Origin: Notospermus geniculatus | Taxonomy: Eukaryota > Nemertea > Pilidiophora > Heteronemertea > Lineidae | Direction: 5' to 3' | DNA length: 64,000 bases | Assembly: GCA_002633025.1 (NCBI GenBank) | Contig: NMRB01000064.1 | Coordinates: forward strand, 234,820 to 298,819 | Part shown: positions 47,192 through 56,993 of the stretch, one piece after another | Layout: every line of letters begins with the position of its first letter | How positions within the stretch are numbered: the first letter of the stretch is position 1 | Notes under the pieces: model-generated | Database searches by the model: none | Told to the model about the DNA's origin: nothing | The model's input: the letters and a program-made list of their open reading frames with translations, nothing else | Position numbers and translations under genes: made by a program

Positions 47192-50100
47192 AAGTTGTCC
47201 AAAGAAAGAGAAAGCACAAAAATTGACATACAAAATGATGATAAACAGGAAGTCAATTTCCAGAATCTTAGCAAATTTTCGACCCCAACCGGGGTCTTCA
47301 TCAGGCTGGCCTTTTCAAGTTCACACTTCTGGTAGCTCAACTTGAAAGTGCCAGCCTGATGAAGACCCTGGTTGGGGTCGAAAATTTGCTAAGATTCTGG
47401 AAATTGACTTCCTGTTTATCATCATGATGAAAATTTGAGTGTGTAGATCACAATCACCAATGCACTGCAGTGTTGTAAGATGTTGGTGCAAAACCATCTG
47501 CATCCTGTTTGCATCTGCAAGCACTGAAAAGTTTCCAGTGCTCAAAAAGTCTGGCCCAGCTGCCCTCGCCAAATGGCGAATAAGCTGCAAAGTCCACTCG
47601 CCTAAGTCCAATTTCTTGTCGCCAATGGTGAGTAAAATCGCTACTTTTCGAGCACTGGTTTCATTGCTGATTTTCTCTCCTGTTCAAGTGTCCAGATGTT
47701 GATGTTCCCTTGGGGATCAGGCAAGGTCATTCTACCACATTACGATTACAGCGACAGAACGACAGTGCCTGGAACCCACGAGTCCGTCAATGAGTTCATT
47801 TGTCCAACAACTTCTCCTGTGTACTTTCCATTTAGCAGCTTCTTCAATGTACTATCCATCAGAGAGCTTCAATGTATCATCTGTTCAACAGGTTCTTCAA
47901 TGTATCATCCACTTAGCAACTTCTTCAATGCACTATCCATCAGAGAGCTTCAATGTATCACCTGTTCAACAGGTTCTTCAATGTATCATCCACTTAGCAA
48001 CTTCTTCAATGCACTATCCATCAGAGAGCTTCAATGTATCATCTGTTCAACAGGTTCTTCAATGTATCATCCATTTGGCAACGTTTTCAATGTATCATCC
48101 ATTTAGCAGCTTCTTCAATGTATCGTCCATTTAGCAACTTCTTCAATGTATCATCCGTTCAACAGCCTCTTCAATGTATCATCCATTGTAATTGTATTGC
48201 ATTTTTCCATCAAGGCTGAAGCCAAAGCATTATTGGCCCTGGTAAGTATGGAAGAGGCCACCTTAGGCTACTTATATTCATCACCTGGATGGGGTTTTTA
48301 CTCGTTTTGGAAAGGCACAACGTACAAGGGATGCATCATCCATCAAGACAGCTTCTTCACTGTATCATCCATCAGACAGCTTCTTCAATGTATTATCCAT
48401 CAGACAGCTTCTTCAATGTATTATCCATCAGACAGCTTCTTCAATGTATCATCCATCAGACAGCTTCTTCAATGTATTATCCATCAGACAGCTTCTTCAA
48501 TGTATCATCCATCAGACAGCTTCTTCAATGTATCATCCATCAGACAGGTTCTTCAATGTATCATCCATCAGACAGCTTCTTCGATGTATTATCCATCTGG
48601 CATCTATTCGATTGCAGCCAAATCATGGTCTTTTATCACTTTCTTCTCCTGGTGGTGAAACACATGTCATGGACAATGCAGTAAAAGGAATTTATGCCAA
48701 TTATTTCTTAGTTCTGCAGCATATTTAGCTACCGGTATGATTAAATGTAACAGACCGTTCTGAAATTGATGTATATGACAAAGATCTGTGCACTTCCACG
48801 GAAATCTCAACCACAACGTCGGTCTGAAACTGAATGACGTAACGCAGACAACCCCACGACAGCGACTTTGAAGACGTTGCGTCAGACTCGACCATTGCTG
48901 AATCATGGATAGCATCACGTCAGCCGGTTTCAGATCGAGGTACTGGTTGAAATTTCGGCGGTAGTGCGCCGTGCGAATTCAAGAATCGTCTATTTTGCCT
49001 CAGTGACTTCTCTTCATAGAAACATTGTTGCATTGCAGAAACAAAGAGCCCTAAGCATCAATCAATTTATTCACATCATGATGGAACATTTTTGCAAGAC
49101 ATCGCTGTGGACAAAGAAGTAAATACTCTTCCAACAAAACAAACAAAATTCCGAAGAAAACATGAACAACGATTGTTAAATCTAGACCCTAGAGTACATT
49201 AGGTGAGTTCTGACAAATTCAGATTGGGCTCCAGGTAATTGAATGTCATGTCCATTACCACAACAATGTTGCCAGATGTAAAGTGCTAATGTCCCTCATC
49301 GGAATTCAGTGGAAAACTAGAATATCAAAGAAAACATGGAGCAGGTTAATCAGCTTTGAGTTATTCAGTACCAGGCAGACGCTATCACCTGTATGACTGA
49401 ATTTTCTACAAATAGATGCATTTTTGTGACAATAATTTCAAGAAAATTTGCTCTTTTTAGCATAATAATGATGATAATATGAACCTTTTATTTCTTGAGT
49501 ACTTTCCACAGCAATACAATCTCGAAGCGCTTCACATTATTTCCAAAGTCTCTCCGACAACTTTCCTGGGGAACTGGCGGAGCAGCAGCTCATTCAGCGC
49601 ATTTCTTCATCCTTGGCCGAGTTCGACTGGAACTCTCGGGCCGAGTAAGAGTAGATTTTCATGACATCAAATTTGAAGTGCGCATGTTGAGTAGGAGTTC
49701 CGCCCAAACTGCAACTCGAGTTCCTCAAGTTGTTGAAAGATGGCGTCTGCTAGTCATGTCAGTACCAAATGATGACAACCACCCAATTGTTTTGTACAAA
49801 AGATGATAAACATGCTAAACAGTTGTAAATGAGGTTTGTTGGCCGAAAGAACTGATTTTTACATATTTTCCTTTGAATTCGACAATTTTTTTGTGCTGGT
49901 CGCCATGTTGTCGCGTGAGTGGTCGAGTTGGGTCCTCCATCGAGGGTTCAACCCAAATGACAAATTAGGTCAAATATGACGTCAGAAGAGTAGCTACCCA
50001 TGCAACTCGACACAACCGAGTTGAACCTTGGGATCCAGTTGAGCTCGACCCTTTTGACTGGCTGAGAACACAAAGTGAAAATCAGCTGGGAATGAACCCC

Positions 50101-50466
50101 TGACCTCTTGGTCCCAAGTCCAACACTCAACCACTGTGCCACTGTGGTACCCATCAAGTGCTTTGTCAATACATGTAATTTGAGTTCACTAAGCAGACAG
50201 GTGACATGTTCGCTGATCTTGGAAGTTTTACAACGTCACCGTATGTTCGACCCATCCTCTTGATCAGAGATATCGATGACTCCTGTGACAGTGACGACAT
50301 AGTCAATACCAATTACCCCTCCATGCCATCAGCAATCTCTCACACAGTATACAATCTATTGACTCAAGCTTCAGATAAATACATCACTGACCACAACTTT
50401 GCCATTACTCACTGGCACAACAACTCGGTGTCCGGACCTGTTGTCAAAGATCAATATGTCGCCTGA
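39694..50466 (+). CDS. Candidate multi-exon gene, C1 copy (N-terminus missing, family unknown)
   Basis: Proposed exons: 39694-39906 (NWSGTCIF, NGYFWEDVTGNC), 42822-43090 (strong acceptor TTTTTCTCATTCAG, donor GTAAAC), 44495-44722, 46580-46815 (several Cys), 47539-47627 (donor ATG|GTGAGT), 47696-47818 (FPWGSGKVILPHYDYSD), 48618-48680 (GLLSLSSPGGETHVMDNA) and 50197-50466 (ending in TGA). Junction phases 0, 2, 2, 1, 0, 0, 0 all agree, giving 496 codons plus stop. A 27-nt micro-exon (48214-48240, donor GTAAGT) would also keep frame. Spaced Cys and N-x-S/T sites suggest a secreted or surface ectodomain, and 39694-39906 has an unusual LLHINLMLWAARVF run. I chose sites partly by phase. The acceptors at 44495, 46580 and 50197 and the donors at 46815 and 47818 are weak. 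Family not recognised. Confidence 0.38.
40897..41411. mobile_element. F2 MITE, C1 copy
   Basis: Ends AGCCTAGCGTACATTGGCC and GGCCGATGTACGCTAGGCT, arms continuing through TTGCGACTGGAAGCAACT. The right edge is TTTAA. Frames on both strands here are repeat-derived. Confidence 0.8.
42079..42287. mobile_element. F3 MITE (TTAA target), C1
   Basis: TTAAAGGAGCCCGGTATTGCC and GCATACCGTGGTCTTAA are imperfect inverted ends at TTAA. Counterpart in C2 at 53774-53984. Confidence 0.7.
42398..42559. mobile_element. F9 MITE (TTAA target) present only in C1
   Basis: TTAAAGGGCCTCTAGAGGC and GCCTCTAGAGGCCCTTTAA are inverted. C2 reads AAAAATTTAAGGACTTTT (54089-54106) with a single TTAA. Confidence 0.9.
43376..43620. 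mobile_element. Right half of an F2 MITE, C1
   Basis: It ends GGCCAATGTACGCTAGGCTTTA like the full F2 copy but lacks the left terminus. Counterpart 54895-55125 in C2. Confidence 0.65.
43798..44467 (+). mobile_element. Hairpin-containing repeat, C1
   Basis: Contains arms 44337-44367 and 44372-44400 (CCTGCATTCAGAGAGACTTT mirrored, loop of about 4 bases) and a tRNA-like block at 44136-44209. Absent at the same place in C2, which has a GGATCC-type repeat instead. Confidence 0.7.
44136..44215 (+). mobile_element. tRNA-like SINE promoter block
   Basis: GGCTGGCGCATCGGTAGAGCG matches an A box region and GGTTCGAGCC a B box; a T run follows. The 3' arm and anticodon stem do not fold well, so I do not call a tRNA gene. 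Confidence 0.55.
44902..45539. mobile_element. pogo-like MITE (TA target), C1
   Basis: CAGTGGAACCCCGGTCGGCG and ACCGGGGTTCCACTG are inverted termini flanked by TA, with GCGACCACC repeats inside. CAGTGGAACC ends are typical of pogo/Tigger-type relatives (family knowledge). The C2 copy is cut by the N at 56316. Confidence 0.75.
45772..46146. mobile_element. Palindromic element with CRE-like core
   Basis: CAATGAGGAACCCG and CGGTTCCTCATTC form outer ends, AGTGCGACCGAAACG and CTTCGGTCGCACTGCT inner ends. ACGACGTCATTGACGTCGT lies near the left end. It falls in the part of the intron missing from C2. Confidence 0.55.
47129..47190 (+). repeat. (GAT)n microsatellite, C1
   Basis: About 20 GAT units. 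The poly-Met, poly-His and poly-Ser frames over it are artefacts of the repeat. C2 counterpart 56931-56992 has the same length. Confidence 0.95.
47235..47425. repeat. Large near-perfect palindrome of about 190 bp, C1
   Basis: The left arm runs AACAGGAAGTCAATTTCCAG...CGACCCCAACCGGGGTC and the right arm mirrors it through GGTTGGGGTCGAAAATTTGC...ATTGACTTCCTGTT. C2 has it at 57037-57227. Confidence 0.85.
47828..48190 (+). repeat. 28-bp minisatellite, first block, C1
   Basis: Variants of TTCTTCAATGTATCATCCAT plus 8 bases, with an 81-bp higher-order unit (28+28+25). Confidence 0.85.
48340..48600 (+). repeat. 28-bp minisatellite, second block, C1
   Basis: About nine units of CAGACAGCTTCTTCAATG plus TATCATCCAT. 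All three forward frames stay open through the block. Confidence 0.9.
50050..50155 (-). mobile_element. tRNA-derived SINE fragment
   Basis: On the minus strand GTGGCACAGTGGTTGAGTG resembles an A box and GGTCAGGGGTTCATTCCC a B box. Counterparts at 58940-59035 and 61433-61538. Confidence 0.65.
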
Positions 50467-50569
50467 TGAACAATTCCTTATCAACTTGCCCTGACCTACA
50501 GCGAAGTTATCTTTATGCATTCATTACTGACTGGAATCCCAGCAACTTGGTCTCAGAATGAGGAACCTA

Positions 50570-50825
50570 TTAAAGATAATATATCACGGATATTTTCGCG
50601 GGCCACGAAAATCATTGTTTATTTACATTTTGTTTGTTTATGTCCAGTCTTTCTTTGTCTTATGAGTAATTTGTTGGTGGCATGCCCCTCTAGAAATTCT
50701 TTTGATACTGAAAATATTCAATTTGGTGGGTTGGCATGTCCCAAAAGTCCAAAATAACACAATGTAAACATCCATGTTTACAAACATTAAATGTAAACAA
50801 TGAAGTCGTGATACATTATCTTTAA
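50570..50825 (+). mobile_element. F1 MITE, C1 first copy
   Basis: TTAAAGATAATATATCACGG to GTGATACATTATCTTTAA. C2 has a different element at this place. Confidence 0.85.
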
Positions 50826-50987
50826 CTCTCTACTTTAATAGGTGTCACTATAGATGTGTACCGAATTTGCGACCCATGTTTGCATGAGTGACGTGACGTC
50901 GTAGTGCATCCAACACGTGCTGATGCATTGCGACATCATGACGCCATGTAAACATGGTCCGCAATTTATGGTACATAATTATTTTGG

Positions 50988-51243
50988 TTAAAGATAATGT
51001 ATCACGACTTCGTTGTTTACATTCAATGTTTGTAAACATGGATGTTTACACTATGTTATTTTGCACTTTTGGGACATGCCAACCCACCAAAATGAATACT
51101 TTTGGAATCAAAAGAATTTCTAGAGGGGCATGCCACCAACACATTACTCATAAGACAAAGAAAGACTGGACATAAACAAACAAAATGTAAATAAACAATG
51201 AATTTCGTGGCCCACGAAAATACCCGTGATACATTATCTTTAA
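50988..51243 (-). mobile_element. F1 MITE, C1 second copy, with C2 empty site
   Basis: TTAAAGATAATGTATCACG to GATACATTATCTTTAA in reverse orientation. C2 reads GTGGTTAAACCTATTG at 59920 with one TTAA. Confidence 0.92.
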
Positions 51244-51360
51244 ACCTATTGAATTGAAAGGAACATCCAGGTCCTTATCAATTTCCAACACAAAGGACAT
51301 TCATTGTATAGGACCTGATTACTGTGTGCTGCCCTCTATCCTAGTTAGAATCCCCATTAA

Positions 51361-51618
51361 CCCTTTAATGGTCGAATTTTTTTTTAGCGTCCACCGGTAA
51401 TATCAATATACCAATTAGGACTCTATATTCTATTGTAACTATGTAAAACCATACATTTTTGGAAAGGTAATGAAGCATTCTATCCAAATATCCCAAAATA
51501 TGGCGTTGTTTCTTGGTTTTATCTCCTTTTGGACGATCACAAACCGTCTGTGCCACCCCACCTACCTGAACCTTTGGAGAGCTCTGTCTCAACGGGGAAT
51601 CCCCTGGGGAATCCCCAG
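51361..51618. repeat. Spacer between C1 and C2, first part
   Basis: It begins CCCTTTAATGGTCGAA after TTAA. The mirror end GACCATTAAAGGGTTAA occurs at 62377-62393, suggesting a further TTAA-flanked family. No gene is visible. Confidence 0.45.
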
Positions 51619-51817
51619 CCACCTGGTGGCCAAACTGAGAGTCGAATCGGACCGAAAACTGGTGTCGTGGGTCATCTGACCTAGGGGTATATATGTACCA
51701 AGTTTCAGAGCAATAGCTCCAGCGGTTACGAAACGTGCCCTGCTAACGGACAACGACGACGACGGACGACGACGACGACGGACGCTGCACCATCGTAATA
51801 GCTCACCCCAGTGAGCT
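51619..51817. mobile_element. GTGAGCT-family 3' fragment (copy E4) at the duplication junction
   Basis: From CCACCTGGTGGCCAAACTGA to CACCCCAGTGAGCTAAA, with CGACGACGACGGACG. The 5' part is missing. C2 begins exactly at its end. Confidence 0.7.
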
Positions 51818-52556
51818 AAAAATCATTGGATCCACCATGACATCTGCCAATTTTCCCCCTTATTGTTTGGGAAACAATGGCAGATAGACAAATCCCAAAT
51901 TAACGTAAACGAGAAAGATCTGCGCACTTCCGTCAAAATCGCAAACACAATCTCGGTCTGAAACTGAATGACATGACACAGAGAACCCCACGACAGTGAC
52001 TTCGATGACGTGGCGTCAGAGTTGACCATTGCTGCTGAATCATGGATTGCGTCACGTCAGCTGGTTTCAGATTGAGGTAGTGGTTGCGATTTCGGCGGAA
52101 GTGCGCAAATCTGCAAAGTCTATAGATCAACATGTTTCTCCTTGTGTAGGCTACCCTTTTGTCAAATCACAGCTTGTTCCGTCAGATATTAGTAGGGGAA
52201 AACTCACAGATGGGGAACATTTTAAAATGTTACACTGGGTTAAACTGAATGAACCCAGGTCTGGAAAAATCGCTAGGGTGCATGTAAACATAACTTATAA
52301 AAGAGGTACATATAAGGGCCTATTATGAACATGATAAGTATAATGGACTTTGTGATGTCATCTATGAAAATCCTCTGATCAAAGAACATGTCCGATAGCC
52401 AGAGTACGTTTTATCAAAGCAGCTGGCAAAACATGGCTTTAAGCATCACTGTTTGATTAACCGGTACAATACACAAAGCGTATTGATGGCAGACGTCTAT
52501 AGTTTTTAGTCTTGATCGACACCGCATAAGACACAAAATTATTTACCATTTGACAT

Positions 52557-52760
52557 TTAAAGGAGCATGGTATTGGATCTCAGACACGTTATTTCACTGC
52601 CGACGCAGAGGGAGCTTCCTAGCGGCAGTAAAACGAACTACAAAAGTGCATTACAAAGTGTACGTAGTAAATCGGGTCATTCGCCGACAATGTAGTTAGC
52701 CCGTGGATTGGAGAGTGGCGCCGGCTGTCGAGAAAAAGCGGCAATACCGTGGTCCTTTAA
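52557..52760. mobile_element. F3 MITE present only in C2, abutting F2
   Basis: TTAAAGGAGCATGGTATTGG and CAATACCGTGGTCCTTTAA share their right TTAA with the start of the F2 element. C1 has ATTTAGAGCC here. Confidence 0.8.
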
Positions 52761-53397
52761 AGCCTAGCGTACATCGGCCTTGCGACTGGAAGCAACTGAA
52801 CGCAACAGTCGCTATCAATGTACGTGTTCCGCGCACATTTGCTGGTATTCATAAAAGTTAGCAAATGGTTTTATTTAAGATTTGCACAGCGAGGTCCAAT
52901 GTAAATGTACTACAAAACTGGGAGTAAAAGCATTTGCTAGCTTTTACGGATATCAGCCATTGGTTACGACAGGTCATTGCGGCAACAAGTGGCACAATCC
53001 AGTTTTTAATCTGGAGCGCACACATCGGACAGGCAATGGTACTGACTGCTACACAGAAATTGTCGATGTCTTCCAATCAAACCACTTGGGAGTCATGTGA
53101 TAAACATTCACGTGACCAGGTGTGCTCCACAAACGAGGAAATTCATTGCCAGCGCGCGTACATCGGAAGCGACTGAAGACGACTAGAAGCAACCGTTGGT
53201 AACGAGTAGAATATGAGCAACTGGCTGGAACTACATGTAGCAGCAAAGGTTGGCAATAGCATTGCCGGTGCGCGTACATCGGCCTGTTTGAGCATCTGAT
53301 CAGTTGCTGCTGGTTCCAGGTAGTCGCCAACCATTGCCGGAAACGCCATTGCCAGTAGTTGCTTCCAGTCGCAAGGCCAATGTACGCTAGGCTTTAA
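52757..53397. mobile_element. F2 MITE, C2 copy, carrying a nested J-family MITE
   Basis: Ends as in C1. 52840-52961 (GCTGGTATTCATAAAAGTTAG to CTTTTACGGATATCAGCC) is an extra 122-bp palindromic insert absent from the C1 copy. Confidence 0.8.
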
Positions 53398-54335
53398 AGT
53401 ACATTGCCTGAAGGTACTTGAAGTGAAGGAAGTATGGTTACCATGGGAGCTCACACGTGTGCAGGCCATGTATTCACCACAGCATCTCAACGATGCCTAC
53501 ACTGTCCTTCCCTCACAGAAGATGGCCGTTAAGAAGGATGGTCATTGACAAATAAGCTGATCTCTCCCGCAACAAACAACAATGACCTTTGGTCCGTCCT
53601 CAGTTTTACGTGACAACATCACGGCATTCATTCATGTTAATGTACTTGGAATAGGTTACAAAAGCTCAGCCACCTCAATCTCTTTGAAAACCTTTCTGAG
53701 ACTTCATCCTTTAATTCCATTTTTTATATCAAACAAAGGATTCTGGCAAAGCTGTAGTTCATGTAGTTCAACTTTAAAGCAGCCCGGTATTGCCACTTTT
53801 CTTGACAGCCACCGCCGCCGCACCACTCTCCAACCCAAGGGTCGAACTACGTTGTCGGTGAATGGACCCAATTTCTCCGTACATTTTGTAATGGATTTTT
53901 GTAGTTCGTTGTTGCTGCCGCTAGGTGGCTCCCTCTACGTTGGCAGTCAAATTACCCATTTGAGATCGCATACCATGGTCTTAAATGAATGAACTGGTTG
54001 GACTAAAAATTTTATGAAAGGTCTCTCAATTTAATGACGTTTTTAGAGCAATTAACACAGGAGGAAATTTTATTTTTGCTCCAGACAAAAAAATTTAAGG
54101 ACTTTTAAGGAGTTTTACAGCATTTTCTGAAATCTGAGGACTTACACTCTTACAAATTTAAGTACATTTAAGGATTTTAAGGACCAGTGGGAATCCTGTT
54201 ATCAATCATCACACTTTCAATATTAATGCTTTATGATGTATCATATGCAAATGTATGACAAGATTTACAAAGATATCAACAGCTTCTAAGGCCATCTTGA
54301 CTTGCTAAGAAGTTTTGGTTCTTTTTCTCATTCAG

Positions 54336-56930
54336 GAAGTGCAGAGTACTTACGGTGACCAACACCGCAGGGGGATACGTCTGCTCCATCAGTCACTCTC
54401 CAGTGTCGCCTATCTTCCCCATTTCATTACGACCAGCCTAGCCATTAGCGCTGACAATCTCCGAGGAAATGGCATCCACACTTCCTCAATCACATCGCCA
54501 AATGTAAACAACTTTACTCTAAGCAGTGTCACCTGTCTAGAGTTGGGATGTGTCACTCACGATGACAACAGGATGTTTTTCAGCGCCCACTGGGGCTTTC
54601 ACCAGTAAACCTACCTCCAAAGGACCTGGGCCGACCGCACAGAAAGTCCGATAGTGCTTTCGTTAGTATCGGCAGTTTAGTTAAAGTGTAAGAAGCATAC
54701 TCGCCGGTAACTTTGCATTTTTCTCTGCTATTTTATATTAAACATCGGTTCATTCACATTTTATCGCATTTTGGAAGCACAATTTCGAGCAAAAAGTGAC
54801 TTTGTTACAAGCTGACGCACAAAAAAAATGAAAATGAAGAAAATGGGTCATAACTAACTGCTGGTAGGTGCCGGTAGCACTATTAGACTTTCTGTAAAAT
54901 TCATTGCCAGCATGCATACATCGGAAGCAAACTGTCGCCAATGAGTAGAACATGAGCAACTGGCTGGAACTAGTGGCTACGGCCAGCAATGGCATTGCCA
55001 GTGCGCGTACATCAGCCTGTTCGAGCACCTGATCAGTTGCTGCTGGGTAGTCGCCAACTGTTGCCGGAAATGCCATTGCCGGTAGTTGCGTTGAGTCGCA
55101 AGGCCAATGTACGCTAGGCTTTACAGCACAGTTTAGATAGGCATCATTGTCATTCTTGTTAAAGATCAAGTGCTGACAAACATCACGTGGCAAGAGTGGA
55201 AAACTGCTGTTAATGACCTTAGGCCCGAGACAGGCTTAAAGCTACACACTTTACCCTGTCACAAACGAACATGAAAAGTTACGCAAACCTGTGTCAGAGG
55301 CGGATCCAGAATCATGGGAAAGAGGGGGCACAGTCAGCGCACATCGTGGAAAACCTCAGTCAAATTTGAACACCTCTTTTCAAAATTTCGAAATTTACCG
55401 GTCAATTTTAAAGATTTTCCACAAAATAGAGGGGGCACGGGCTGGGTGTGCCCCCCCCCCCTTGGATCGACTTGGTCGACTTAAGCGGGCCATACATGAT
55501 CAATATTGCCTACTTTGGTCCTCATAAGTGTATGTGCAGCTTTATAGCAAGAAGCAACAGACTATTTCAGCAAAGGATACTCTCCACAGAGGATTACCCA
55601 AGGGGATGATCAGTGTCAATGTTCAGATGAGAAAACGCCCACATAGAATTGTCGTATCAGTGACATTTAGATTAATTTGCGACACAACTCTCCTCAGGCC
55701 GTACAATACCATAACGACTGTCAGTTATTTGTATTTCAGACCAGCCTCCGGGAAAAGATGCACAAATGTACCGGGGTTAGTCATATCCATCAATGCAATC
55801 ATATAAAATATCTTTCATATTCATCATAATTACCTCTTTAATGTTGACACACCAAAGGCTAATGTGATCTTTTTTGATAGTCCGTGCTTTTTGAGACACA
55901 GGTTTTTTCAGAACCAGAAAAAACACAGCGTTGACACGGTGAGCGGTTACACTACAGTGGAACCCCGGTCGGCGACCACCCCTATAACGTGACCACCTCG
56001 GAAAGACGACCAGTTTTCAAATGTCCCGATTGTTTTTCTCTTTATTTCCCTTTGGAGAGTTTCACTAACGCGACCACCCCGCTATCCGGACCGCGACCAC
56101 AGCTTTGGCTGTCCCAAGTGGCAATTAGCACCTCGGTAACACGACCACACACAAGCTAATTAGGGGTCTGGTTATGAAACAAAGTTTACAAAGGCGAGTT
56201 AGCAGCGTGTGTGTACCTAACAACAGGACCAATGTACACATGGCATGGCATATGCCATGTGCATGACGGTTGCGGTCATATAAATGCAGGCCTCAGAATG
56301 AAACATGTGACGGGCNCCTAGGACAACATTAACCAATTCGGCGACACTGACTTCTAAAATCTTCCTCAAAACGTTCACCAGATCCTGTCATGAAAACCAA
56401 CTAACTGTGATAATGGCAACAAATGTGGCCAACACTAATGGAAATCTTTTAAATCATGACTGCTCAATGAACACCACAAATGGGATAAGCTTTTTCAATC
56501 CATTGATCTGGAAGCATTTTGTCTTGCAGAAAAACTTACAAATGGTGACCACAGTCTGTGACCAGCCAGGTGCATGCAGAAACTTTCTTCAATCGATGTA
56601 CACCATAAGATGTGCTGGTGGCTGATACTGGTAACCAATTCAATGAGGGACTGCTGGTCGATAAGCATTGCATCCAAATCCATTTGATCCATCATGCAGC
56701 CGATATCTCTGTCTTGTACATCTGTTTTCACTCCATAATGCACGAGGAATTTCTAATTGATTGATCTCGTCTAAAGCTGTGAAGGTCACCTCCAACCATT
56801 TTTTATCAGTTGACACATTTACTGATTTCACATCAGTTCTTATAACCATCAACGGTAACCATTTTTTGAAAGCTCCAGTTTAAATTTTTATCACACATGA
56901 CCAATCTCCCCCTTCTTTGCCCAGGCCAAA

Positions 56931-56993
<63 letters not shown>

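Larger units (their letters stand above)
40158..51360. repeat. Large direct duplication, copy C1
   Basis: Collinear with 51818-60044. The copies differ by sparse substitutions, deletions and many private short-element insertions on each side. C1 ends AGAATCCCCATTAA. Confidence 0.85.

Noticed and set aside
47031-47345. Frames encoding poly-His, poly-Ser and poly-Met
   Set aside because: They are translations of the (GAT)n tract in different frames; the same holds at 56833-57147.
47321-47611. Minus-strand frame of 96 codons beginning DLGEWTLQLIRHLARAAG
   Set aside because: It looks protein-like, but its lower half is the palindrome and it is antisense to a plus-strand exon candidate with a strong GTGAGT donor. 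I preferred the plus strand, without certainty.
48340-48600. CRISPR-like array
   Set aside because: The repeats are contiguous 28-bp tandem units without unique spacers, in an animal genome.
49495-49806. 103-codon plus frame present also at 60878-61189
   Set aside because: It spans the edge of a segment of about 440 bases that C2 lacks. The 60878 copy is only the duplicated contig, so repetition is not evidence of conservation.
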